Counted from the stretch's first letter, positions 1-7,186 are shown. The stretch is DNA of 11,069 nt from CAZDBA01 sp964503615 (GCA_964503615.1 CAZDBA010000158.1:1-11069), one strand, 5' to 3'. Translations and numbers: made by a program. Notes: generated by a model from the letters alone, not told the origin.

Positions 1-99
1 TTCATCTCCCTGCCCGGAAATGTGGGTCGGCGTGTTGGCTGTGTGGGTACTGCCATTGAATTGCGATTCAGGCAGAGCGATAGTTGCCTAGGCTCAGTG
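1..99. other. Left window edge, no gene identified
   Basis: This short stretch shows no supportable gene. One plus-strand frame is open from the edge to a TAG near base 90 and another to a TGA near base 58, so the tail of a gene starting left of the window cannot be excluded. No recognisable motif is seen in any frame. Confidence 0.4.
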
Positions 100-138
100 A
101 AAAAAGACGCAAATGCCAATCGAGCATTTGCGTCTTTT
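100..138 (-). terminator. Strong intrinsic terminator, probably bidirectional
   Basis: A perfect 15-bp stem (102-116 pairing with 124-138) closes a 7-base loop. Read on the minus strand the hairpin runs into six T residues (complement of 100-105), so it ends transcription of the thioredoxin-like gene whose stop lies about 40 bases upstream. The plus-strand exit also starts with TTTT, so it could also stop rightward transcripts entering from the left edge. Confidence 0.85.
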
Positions 139-178
139 GATTTGTTGTGGCACAACCAAGACAAGGGGAGAAGTCGAC

Positions 179-655
179 TTAGCGGCTGAGCAATTCTACA
201 ACTCGGTTTTGATCTGCAAATCCTGTTTGACGGTCAACGATCTTCCCATCTTTGACCAGCAGCATTGTAGGTAGGGCTGAAACATCAAATAGAGCCGCCA
301 AGTTCTGATGTTGATCGACATTGATTTTGATGATCGAAGCACTGTTTCGAGCCGCAAACGGTTCGAGTTCTTGAAGGAGTTCGCCCTGTTTTACGCAGGG
401 ACCACACCAATCTGCGTAAAAGTCAATCAGTACAACGCCGGGTGCATTTCTAACCAGTTCAGCCAAGTCCTGTTCTGCGCCAAGTGTGATCAAGTTACCG
501 GGTTCAGACGACGGATCAGCATCTTTGGAAATCTCATTGGTTGGCTTCAAAATCTCAGCCGCCGCTGCCCTCGCCGAGTGTTCCAATAAACCTTCCAAAA
601 CAACGCCCAAGCTAACCATTGCTGCCAGGATTAATGTGATTTGTAAAGTTTTCAT
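179..655 (-). CDS. Exported thioredoxin-family protein
   Basis: A 158-residue thiol-disulfide oxidoreductase of the thioredoxin fold. Residues 1 to about 31 form a signal peptide (hydrophobic core LILAAMVSLGVVL, then an Ala-rich cleavage region), so the protein should act in the periplasm or be membrane tethered. A linker of about 25 residues follows, then a thioredoxin domain at about 55-158. It has the canonical active site WCGPC (Cys84, Cys87), the buried acid Asp78 in the VLIDFYADWCGPC strand, and the cis-proline in ALPT (Pro129). WCGPC is the cytoplasmic thioredoxin signature and differs from the CPHC of DsbA, so a reductase role is plausible, but the in vivo redox direction cannot be read from sequence. 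A GGAG ribosome binding site lies 6 bases before the ATG. It appears monocistronic, with its own terminator downstream. Substrates are unknown. Confidence 0.93.
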   Translation of the reverse strand: MKTLQITLILAAMVSLGVVLEGLLEHSARAAAAEILKPTNEISKDADPSSEPGNLITLGAEQDLAELVRNAPGVVLIDFYADWCGPCVKQGELLQELEPFAARNSASIIKINVDQHQNLAALFDVSALPTMLLVKDGKIVDRQTGFADQNRVVELLSR

Positions 656-1135
656 AGTTCGCTCCGCGACTTAGTGTTTTTTAAAATCGTTTTTCCAATG
701 TATTCGAGGACGGTGTGAACTGGGGATCCTTACCTCCATTTCAGAAAAAACTTGCGCGAGTTAAAAGTCAAATGTAAAGATATAAGACGTTTGTGAGTTA
801 GAGCCAGTTGGTTGATGACCTGTTCGTGAAAACCAGTCCAAAAGTAGGGTTGAGGGCCAGGCTGTTGATGACTTCAAGTTTTGCTGATGTCGGTACCAGT
901 TTTTGACTGCGGTGAATTTGAGGCCGCTTTTGAAGCATGTTCAAGCCCACTGGAATAGAGGCAAACTTTAACGATTATTCCGATTGGCATAAGTTGTTCG
1001 GGTTATAAGGATGATGACGCTGGTTGTTTTTGTTGCAACTGTTTTATTGAAGAATCTGTTTGAGCCGGTCATGCCAATTCGACGAATTGACATAAATCTA
1101 ACAATTTTTCGTTCACCATTCCTACCGAACTGATC
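656..1135. other. Divergent intergenic region
   Basis: This 480-base spacer separates the leftward thioredoxin-like gene from the rightward TolC-type gene and must carry both promoters. No -35/-10 pair is convincing. The best -10-like hexamer for the rightward gene is TATAAG at 1004-1009, preceded by TTGGCA at 984-989, but that spacing of 14 is too short. The word GTTGATGAC occurs twice (about 810 and 863) without a longer repeat. A 40-codon ORF fills its right end and is listed separately. Confidence 0.6.
1011..1133 (+). other. Possible 40-codon leader ORF before the TolC-type gene
   Basis: The ORF starts with two consecutive ATG codons at 1011 and 1014 just after AAGG, and ends in TGA two bases before the ATG of the TolC-type gene. 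The product would be a 40-residue peptide with a hydrophobic N-terminus (MMTLVVFVATVLL). The spacing from AAGG to the second ATG is only 2-3 bases, shorter than ideal. Its position suggests translational coupling, because the downstream gene has no Shine-Dalgarno sequence of its own. Equally, TATAAG at 1004-1009 could be a -10 box, which would put the ATGs at or before the transcript start. Chance remains quite possible for an ORF this short. Confidence 0.25.
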
Positions 1136-3372
1136 ATGCGAAGCAAACTCTCCAACTCGCGAATTCGATTCGTATTCGTCGTAATAGTCGTTGCGGTTCT
1201 AGTCTCGTTTACTAGGGCTTCATCACTGGTGGCTCAGGAACCGGACTTTAAGCAGTTCAATGCGGCCTCAGTTTTTCAGCAGATGGATGCTCAGTCTAGT
1301 GGCGTTCAACAGGCACTTGTGCCGTCTTGGTGGGACAGTCACGTAACCAATTCGTTTCGCAATCAGCAACCATTGCAAGCAGATGTCCACACTTTGTTGT
1401 ACCTTGCCCTTCAGCATTCGAATCAAATCAAGATCGCCAAACGAGATCCTCTGATCCGTGAAACTGCTGTTCAGGATGCAGATTCCCGATTTGACTGGGT
1501 ACGATATCTTGATGCCGCATGGAACGACACCAGTGAGCCAATTGGAAACCAGTTGACCGCAGGTGGAACAGCGGATCGTTTTGACGATCAAATCTTTCAA
1601 GGCACCGCTGGTGTTCGTCGCTTGACCAGATATGGTGGAATTCTGGACATTTCGCAACGGTTCGGTTGGCAGGACAACAACTCTGTATTCTTGATCCCCG
1701 ATCAACAAGCAACCGGCCAGTTCACTGTTTCCTACACCCACCCACTGCTACGGGGGCGAGGTGCAGCCTACAACAACAGCCTGGTTGTTCTGGCACAGTT
1801 GGATGCCGAAGTTGCCGAGCACGAATTTCTGGCGACTCTTCAGGAGGAATTATTGGACGTCACCCGTAGCTATTGGGCTTTGTATCTGGAGCGAGCTACA
1901 CTTGCCCACCAAATGCGACTGTTTTTGAAAACTCAGGAGATCTACAAGACTCTGAATGCTCGACGAACAGTTGACACGCAAGGGACACAACTAATTACCG
2001 CCGCCAGTGCTCTGGAAAATCGACGAGCTGATTTGATTCGCTCTCGTACGGCAGTGACAAACGCGGAAACACGTCTTCGAGGATTGATCAACGCTCCTGA
2101 GCTTGCCAATTCAGACCAAGCCGAGTTGATCCCGGCGGAATTGCCCGCGCTGAACTTTTTCAACGCTGAATTACAAACTGAAATTCAGACGGCGATCCAA
2201 AACCGCCCGGAAGTTAAAGCGGCAATTCAACAAGTCAAAGCAGGTTCGAGTCGCTTGGGTATTGCTCAACATGAACTGTTACCAACGCTAAACCTAGTCA
2301 CTCAGGGATTCCTTAATGGTCTGCGCGGTGATAGCGATTTTGGAAGAGCGTTCACCGATCAGTTTTCAACCGGACGCCCCAGCTATTCACTGGGTGTTCA
2401 ATATGAATTGCCTGTTGGAAACCGTTCGGCCCGAGCAAGACTTTGTCGTCGCAAGCATGAATTGGCTCGCCTGGAAGACGAATACAGCCGTGCTTTGGAA
2501 GCGATTCAAACCGAAGTTGACATTGCTGTTCGTGAACTCAATACCGCTTACCTGGAAATCGGAGCGAAGAGTCGAGCTTTGGCTGCTGCAGAAGCAGAGG
2601 CTAACACGATCGAACAACGTTGGTTGAGATTGATCGACGGAAACGGATCCGGCGGACTGAATCTCGAGTCGCTTTTGAGAGCTCAGGAACGAGTAACTGA
2701 ATCTGAGCGTGAATACGTGACCTCTGTGCTTACTTACAATCTGGCAATGGTTAACCTGAAACGCAGCAATGGAACTTTGCTGAAATCAGAAAGCGTAATC
2801 ATCAACAAGCGATGTGAAGAGGGATGCTCACAGATCGACTTGGACAAAGGGCCACCTGTTGATGCTTATACCACAATGCAGGTGGGACCCAACATGGGTG
2901 CCATCGCACCGATGCAAATACAAGGAACGTCTGTTCTCCAAGAGCAGCAAATGATGCAACAGCCCTTTACTGAGCAACCTCAGTTCATGCAACCACAGCC
3001 AATGCAGCAACCGCAAATGCTCCAACAGCCAATGCANNNNNNNNNNNNNNNNNNNNNNNNNNNNNNNNNNNNNNNNNNNNNNNNNNNNNNNNNNNNNNNN
3101 NNNNNNNNNNNNNNNNNNNNNNNNNNNNNNNNNNNNAGTTCATGCAACCACAGCCAATGCAGCAACCGCAAATGCTCCAACAGCCAATGCAACCGCCGCA
3201 ATTTATGAAGCAGTCGCAGTTCATGGAAGGCCCGGCAGGTATTCAACAAAACCTCCCGTCCGTTCCATCGACCCAGCCTCAGGTGCCTAATAGCCAGTTG
3301 GAAATCCCTGACGAATTCCAGTTTCGAAATCTGACTCCCATGTCTCCGCCTCAAGGCTCGTCCAGTCGGTGA
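1136..3372 (+). CDS. TolC/OEP-family outer-membrane efflux protein, interrupted by an assembly gap
   Basis: An outer-membrane channel subunit of the TolC (OEP) family, which forms trimeric tunnels for efflux pumps or type I secretion. A signal peptide (about residues 1-33) ends near LVAQ. An N-terminal region of about 160 residues precedes the channel domain. Two OEP repeats span about residues 200-545, with the usual Ala/Glu/Leu/Arg heptad-rich helices, a NRPEVKAAIQQVKAG segment, a strand at LLPTLNLVTQG and a second strand at YELPVGNRSARA. From about residue 585 the protein becomes a Met/Gln/Pro-rich tail (PMQQPQMLQQ-type units) and ends ...PPQGSSSR. The 100 N lie inside this tail. Reading straight through them shifts frame and gives a false end at 3208; the frame that continues the Gln/Pro/Met tail ends at TGA 3370-3372. 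The real gap length must be 2 modulo 3. The start is fixed by an in-frame TGA at 1088-1090, but no Shine-Dalgarno is present. No inner-membrane pump or adaptor gene is nearby, so the partner is unknown. Confidence 0.9.
2982..3191 (+). repeat. Identical 55-base copies flanking the N gap (Met/Gln/Pro repeat)
   Basis: Bases 2982-3036 and 3137-3191 are identical over 55 positions; the first copy ends exactly where the N begin and the second starts exactly where they end. Each encodes FMQPQPMQQPQMLQQPM. Within the right part a weaker 10-residue unit is visible (PMQQPQMLQQ followed by PMQPPQFMKQ). Contig ends sharing an exact word are what a k-mer graph assembler leaves at an unresolved tandem repeat, so the copy number here is unknown. 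Confidence 0.9.
3037..3136. other. Assembly gap, 100 N of unknown true length
   Basis: Exactly 100 N, the conventional placeholder for an unsized gap. It lies inside the repeat-encoded tail of the TolC-type gene. If the flanking 55-base copies are merged into one, the reading frame is preserved and the protein is 693 residues; extra repeat units would lengthen it. Confidence 0.97.
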
Positions 3373-3404
3373 GCTACCGTTCGCTTGCCACACTGCCCTT
3401 TAGA

Positions 3405-5615
3405 TCATTGGCTGGGGAGGTTAACAACAATGACTTCCCCGCCAGTCAAAACAACCAACTGGTTTCCATCGGGGTGGACCAGAAAATCATGGGAATTGCC
3501 ATTTCGGCTAAGGTCGTACGCTTTTCGAACACTTCCGTTTCCATTGATTGTAAGCAATTCGTTGTCATGGTTCTGGGCATACAAGAGGCCCGCCGTTTGA
3601 TCAAACCCGAGTGCCCTTGGATAAGCACCGCTATTCACTTCAATGACATGTTCACTTAGGTTGTCAACTTCGTAAACGTAGGTGGTATATCCTTTTCCAT
3701 TTCCGCCGCCGGCTGGCAACGCGACGTAGCTGGAGTCCGAGCTAATCTCAAAGTTGCCTAAATTTCGACCGATGCTTCCGGTCTTGCCGTCGTAGGTTAA
3801 TCGGCTCCCTCTTACTCGAAAACAAACGATTGCGCTTGTCGTTCCATCCAGGCAAAGCAGATGCTTTCCATCTGGAGTCAGCGCCGGTTTGTCTAAGCTG
3901 AACAAACGCCCCTCAGGCAATTCAAAATCGTTCGCCCTGTACTCGCGAACATGCTTTCCATTACGCGAGTTCATCACCAGCAAATGTCCTTTTGTTCGCA
4001 CATAGATATTTTCAGATACAGGTGTAGCGGCAAACGTCGTAGCCTCTCCAACAGCAAAAGTATTTTGGACTTCTAAAGTCAGCGGGTCGAGCACCAAGAG
4101 ATCTTGCATACCACTATTCAAAATGCAAAGCCCTGTTTCAGCCATCGCCATCCACTTGCATTCTGATTCTAATTCCAAGGTTGCTACTTCGGTCAATTCA
4201 GGATACGAGATCTTTCTCAGCAGCCCCTCTTGGAGCAAGATATAGAAGTGATCATGTGTAGAGTCCCAAACCATGTTTGCGACTGGTTTTTTGAATTCAA
4301 AGTTTAGCCGTTTGCAGTTTGCATCGAGACACTTGAACTCTTCACCCAAAACGGAGTTGTTCGCCGCAGTCGGTTCCGGTCTTGCGCCGTCGCCATTATC
4401 CGCGTCGCCTTTATCGCGACCCAGCCATCCTTTGCCGGAATTCGGATTTTCCTCGGCGTTCTCAGTTTCGTTTTCAGCCTCGCGATCCGTACTGCGTCGA
4501 GGTGGTGAACCGTTGCCTCTCTGACCGTTCTTTTCAGGGATGATCGCCGTGTATTCTCCAGGGCCGGTGTAGAGCTTTTCTCCTCGACCGTTTACAAATT
4601 TTATTTGGTGGATGAAATGCTTACGCTCACCGTAATCTCCTCGAAACGAAATTTGAGCAGAGCCTATTTGCCCCTCTACCTCAAATCTGGCTTCTTTCAT
4701 TTTGGGCGAAATCCGCCCCCACCTTCCGTCTTCATTTGCCCGAAGTTCGGTCTCTCTCAACTCCGAGGCATCAATGTACAGGATTGAAATGTTTTTCATC
4801 GCGCCCATAGGATCGATCAGGCCTGCCTCCAAGTCGCACACGACTCGCTTTGGGCCAGGTGAACTCTGAGAAATGGAAAGCCTGCTGATTCTGCCTTCGA
4901 GCAAATCTAATACACTTTCACCTGGTATCCCAATTCCGATTTGGGTGCCGACAACAGTAGCGACCGAAACTCCCATCATAGTTCCATCAGCAAACACGAT
5001 CGGGCCGCCTGAATTTCCCGGGTTAATATCTCCGTCGATTTGAACAAACTCGACCGCACCAAAATTGTCAGTACGAATACTCGAGATAGTTCCTTTGCCG
5101 ATCGTGACGTTGGGTCCGCGGCGATTGGTGGCAAGCGCATCACCAAAGGGGAACCCTAGAATAAACACCGATTGTGTTTCCACGATTTCCTTGGAAGACT
5201 TGAGGTCAATAGGCTCAGGCAAATCCTCGTTTGCAACCTTCAGTACGGCAAGGTCCCTGGAATCATCTTCGCTGACAACCTCTGCAGGCATGGCACGACG
5301 GTTCGCCGTTCCACTATAAAAGTCGACCTCCACAACTCGTTCGACTCGCCCTTCTTTCCGCACGACATGTTCGTTCGTGATGATGTAAGCAAACTTTTTG
5401 TCTTTCTTGAACAGGAATCCGGACCCGGTTCCGCCCTGCCGACCCTGCGAAACACGTATAAAAACCGTTGCGTCTTTGAGCTTCGTCAGAGTTTTCTTCG
5501 GTATAACATCTTGTGCATGAACCGCACCGGAAAAGCAAAACAACCCCATCAACAAAAAAGCGAGCTGGAGATTTGTTTTCTTTAAGAACCGACCTGAGCT
5601 TGAAAAGAGAGACAT
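3405..5615 (-). CDS. Exported trypsin-like (S1/HtrA-type) serine protease with C-terminal propeller-like domain
   Basis: A 736-residue secreted protein. The signal peptide ends at AHA (residues 32-34). Residues about 40-240 are a chymotrypsin-fold protease of the HtrA/Do type with an intact triad: His83 in TNEHVV, Asp121 in DSRDLAVLKV and Ser202 in GDINPGNSGGPI. A middle region (about 245-360) has no recognised domain, and no PDZ domain is visible, unlike DegP/DegS. A charged low-complexity linker (about 361-420, rich in Gly, Asn, Glu, Asp) leads to about 300 residues of repeated beta-strand segments (for example ALTPDGKHLLCLDG and FLVHPDGNQLVVLTGG) that resemble WD40/YVTN-type propeller blades. 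This points to a protein-binding module attached to an envelope protease, for quality control or extracellular proteolysis; the substrate is unknown. AGGA lies 6 bases before the ATG. The gene converges with the TolC-type gene 32 bases away, with no hairpin terminator between them. Confidence 0.9.
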   Translation of the reverse strand: MSLFSSSGRFLKKTNLQLAFLLMGLFCFSGAVHAQDVIPKKTLTKLKDATVFIRVSQGRQGGTGSGFLFKKDKKFAYIITNEHVVRKEGRVERVVEVDFYSGTANRRAMPAEVVSEDDSRDLAVLKVANEDLPEPIDLKSSKEIVETQSVFILGFPFGDALATNRRGPNVTIGKGTISSIRTDNFGAVEFVQIDGDINPGNSGGPIVFADGTMMGVSVATVVGTQIGIGIPGESVLDLLEGRISRLSISQSSPGPKRVVCDLEAGLIDPMGAMKNISILYIDASELRETELRANEDGRWGRISPKMKEARFEVEGQIGSAQISFRGDYGERKHFIHQIKFVNGRGEKLYTGPGEYTAIIPEKNGQRGNGSPPRRSTDREAENETENAEENPNSGKGWLGRDKGDADNGDGARPEPTAANNSVLGEEFKCLDANCKRLNFEFKKPVANMVWDSTHDHFYILLQEGLLRKISYPELTEVATLELESECKWMAMAETGLCILNSGMQDLLVLDPLTLEVQNTFAVGEATTFAATPVSENIYVRTKGHLLVMNSRNGKHVREYRANDFELPEGRLFSLDKPALTPDGKHLLCLDGTTSAIVCFRVRGSRLTYDGKTGSIGRNLGNFEISSDSSYVALPAGGGNGKGYTTYVYEVDNLSEHVIEVNSGAYPRALGFDQTAGLLYAQNHDNELLTINGNGSVRKAYDLSRNGNSHDFLVHPDGNQLVVLTGGEVIVVNLPSQ

Positions 5616-5863
5616 AAACTATCCTGAGGCAGAGTTTATTCGGTTAGAACAACTTCGTTCACAAAAACAGAACCAAATCGCTAACTGTAAAGCTAACCGA
5701 AGCGAATCGTAGAGTCAATTTCCTGCGGTTTTTGCAATTAACTGTGGGGCTTGCAAGGATTTTGGCGATACTGGGCTTTGTTTCCTCAGCGCTGATACTT
5801 ACTAGCAATTCCAAAAGAGTGTTTATTATGTCGGTGGCACATTTGGGAGGTCAAGAAATAATG

Positions 5864-5891
5864 AAAGCTCGCCAGAATTCTGGCGAGCTTT
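5864..5891 (-). terminator. Perfect 28-bp palindrome, probable terminator
   Basis: Bases 5864-5877 are the exact reverse complement of 5878-5891, giving a GC-rich stem around GCTCGCCAG with AATT at the centre. On the minus strand the hairpin exits into TTTCATTATTT, a moderate U-tract, about 80 bases past the stop of the cysteine-rich gene. It most likely terminates that transcript and protects the protease promoter. A palindromic protein-binding site is the alternative. Confidence 0.65.
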
Positions 5892-5948
5892 TGTTGGCTA
5901 CATCAAGGTCAACACTTGACGCATCCGAAAGATGAAATCTTGGCTACC

Positions 5949-5968
5949 TTTGAACTATCGCGTTCAAA
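5949..5968 (-). other. Small hairpin directly after the cysteine-rich gene
   Basis: A 7-bp stem, TTTGAAC with GTTCAAA, closes a 6-base loop one base past the TAG stop of the leftward gene. It is AT-rich and has no U-tract, so alone it would terminate poorly. It may be a 3' end stabiliser ahead of the stronger palindrome at 5864-5891. Confidence 0.4.
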
Positions 5969-5969
5969 A

Positions 5970-6602
5970 CTAGCTGCCTGCTTTTTCGTTTGCAGCAAGT
6001 GCTTGAACAGCAGCTTTGTACTTGGCGCGAGCAAGATTAAGACGGGCTGACATTTCGCAGCAAGTCTTCTCTTCGCCAACTACGTACATCTTTTCTGCAT
6101 CAGAGGCGTCAGCCAAAGCAGCAGCTTTCTTAGGGCAGTTGCACTCAGTTTCGCCAACAGCGTAAGTCATTTGAACTTCGTCAGCAGCAGCCTTGACCAA
6201 CTGAGTAGTCTCACCAGCTTTGATTGGGCAGTTGCAAGCTGTACCAGCGATCTTGGTTGTTCCGCTGACTTCGCACTTGCAAGGAGTGATGAAATCGTTG
6301 ACGTACGCTTCAGTGACTTCGACTAGAGAAGCAACGGCAGCCTCTTTCTCTTCGAAAGTGTTTTCTCCAACGACAAAATGAATTGGCAGGCTGTGTTCTT
6401 GGGCAAGGGCAGCAGCAGATTCGCTGCAGCAAGTTGCTTCTTCACCAACTTTGTAAGTCATTTTAGGCAATTCACCCATCGCAGCAGCGATAGGACATTC
6501 GCCTTCACACTCAGCAGATTTTTCCTGCATTTCTTGGGCTTGTACACCACAAGTCAAAACGGCAAGGGCAAGTAGGGCGAAAAGGGTCGATTTGATTTTC
6601 AT
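5970..6602 (-). CDS. Exported cysteine-pair protein with internal duplication, function unknown
   Basis: A 210-residue secreted protein that I do not recognise. The signal peptide is clear (hydrophobic core LFALLALAVLTCG, cleavage near VQA, residue 22). The mature part has 12 cysteines, all in six pairs: CxxxC (32/36), CC (58/59), CxC (108/110), CxC (123/125), CxC (154/156) and CC (181/182). Four VGE motifs occur at 52, 78, 149 and 175; the first and third, and the second and fourth, are exactly 97 residues apart, and MTYKVGEEATCC aligns with MTYAVGETECNC. The protein is therefore two copies of a roughly 60-residue module, each with two VGE strands and an Ala-rich helix between. Paired cysteines in an exported protein suggest disulfides or metal binding; neither can be decided from sequence. 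AGGA lies 8 bases before the ATG. It is a single gene with its own promoter and downstream hairpins. Confidence 0.85.
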   Translation of the reverse strand: MKIKSTLFALLALAVLTCGVQAQEMQEKSAECEGECPIAAAMGELPKMTYKVGEEATCCSESAAALAQEHSLPIHFVVGENTFEEKEAAVASLVEVTEAYVNDFITPCKCEVSGTTKIAGTACNCPIKAGETTQLVKAAADEVQMTYAVGETECNCPKKAAALADASDAEKMYVVGEEKTCCEMSARLNLARAKYKAAVQALAANEKAGS

Positions 6603-6679
6603 ACTCTAATTCCTGTCAAAAAATGTTTGTCGATTCGCATGCATTTTGGTAACTGCAACAGTGAATCATTTAAAGGTTC

Positions 6680-6708
6680 AGGATTGGACGATAGCTTGTT
6701 CCAATCCT
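6680..6708 (-). promoter_or_regulatory. Stem-loop at the predicted transcript start of the cysteine-rich gene
   Basis: A perfect 9-bp inverted repeat, AGGATTGGA with TCCAATCCT, encloses 11 bases. The promoter at 6714-6742 predicts initiation at about 6707, so the mRNA would begin with this hairpin, about 105 bases before the ATG. It could be a 5' stabilising stem or an operator over +1 bound by a dimeric repressor. There is no U-tract, so it is not an attenuator by itself. Confidence 0.5.
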
Positions 6709-6713
6709 TACCG

Positions 6714-6742
6714 ATTATCTAATCATTTTTTTTGTTTGTAAA
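6714..6742 (-). promoter_or_regulatory. Sigma-70-type promoter of the cysteine-rich gene
   Basis: On the minus strand TTTACA (complement of 6737-6742) is followed after 17 bases by GATAAT (complement of 6714-6719). Each hexamer matches the housekeeping consensus at five of six positions with ideal spacing, and the spacer contains an A-tract. This is the best promoter in the window and suggests strong expression of the downstream gene. Confidence 0.6.
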
Positions 6743-6823
6743 TCGAGTAATCGATAAATCGGCGAATGCCAAACTTAGGATCTAGATACTTGGAGGACAC
6801 CAGCACCATAGTGGCCCTGACTT

Positions 6824-6900
6824 TAGAAAATAGGGGCGACAATCAAGACCGTGTAATCGAATAGAAAATAGGTGGCGAGAATCAAGACCGTGTAATCGAA
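6824..6900 (+). repeat. Imperfect tandem duplication, 38 and 39 bases
   Basis: Copy one spans 6824-6861 and copy two 6862-6900, directly abutting. Both begin TAGAAAATAGG and end AATCAAGACCGTGTAATCGAA (final 20 bases identical). They differ by a single inserted T and one C/G change in the middle. Function is unknown. The near-identity implies a recent duplication or selection on both copies. Confidence 0.85.
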
Positions 6901-7186
6901 CACACAGATATTCGGCTCATTCAATTTTGGCTTTCATTAAAACGGTTTCTGAATGAGACCTATCCAAGGCCGTGCCTATCTTTCCCATTTCGCCTTAGAC
7001 CAATATCGACTTTTAGAGTCGCTCCCGTCTCGGCCCAATGTAGCGAGCTGTTCAACGACCCGAGTAAAGGCCAAAGCCGGAGTATGCAAAGGTGTGAATG
7101 AAATACAGTCGAGCTGCGAAAGCCGTTTGATTTTGGTAGTCGGTAGAAGTAGTCCGCAGCGTAGTGTAGAGCAGCGCACATCCAAT

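Larger units (their letters stand above)
5616..5969. other. Intergenic spacer, protease upstream region
   Basis: This 354-base spacer holds two hairpins downstream of the cysteine-rich gene (listed separately) and the upstream region of the protease. A weak minus-strand promoter candidate is TTGACT (complement of 5713-5718), 17 bases, then TAGCTT (complement of 5690-5695); the -10 matches consensus in only three positions. An 8-base inverted repeat (5640-5647 with 5693-5700) flanks the presumed transcript start. A 67-codon plus-strand ORF here runs through the palindrome and is not credible. Confidence 0.5.
6603..7186. other. Gene-free region between the cysteine-rich gene and tRNA-Arg
   Basis: About 580 bases without a credible gene. 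The left part carries the leader, hairpin and promoter of the cysteine-rich gene; the middle holds a 38/39-base tandem duplication. From 6901 to 7186 I see no promoter, repeat or RNA structure. Long ORFs in this area are shadows of the tRNA region and its flanks. Confidence 0.6.

Noticed and set aside
984..1009. Sigma-54 or standard promoter for the TolC-type gene (TTGGCA and TATAAG)
   Set aside because: The sigma-54 GG/GC spacing does not fit, and a 14-base spacer is too short for a sigma-70 promoter.
2982..3191. Repeats considered as a CRISPR array or mobile element
   Set aside because: The repeats are in frame within a protein tail, lack unique spacers, and no cas gene, transposase or terminal inverted repeat is present.
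1136..3208. A 690-residue reading frame ending in a Cys/Ser/Asn/Gln-rich tail
   Set aside because: It crosses the 100 N as if they were real bases; the sequence after the gap is in the wrong frame for the repeat. The frame continuing the Met/Gln/Pro tail ends at 3372.
3369..3659. A 96-codon plus-strand ORF starting at the TolC-type stop codon
   Set aside because: It is antisense to the conserved-looking propeller region of the protease and has no recognisable features.
5732..5935. A 67-codon plus-strand ORF with a hydrophobic start
   Set aside because: It has no good ribosome binding site and runs through the 28-bp terminator palindrome.
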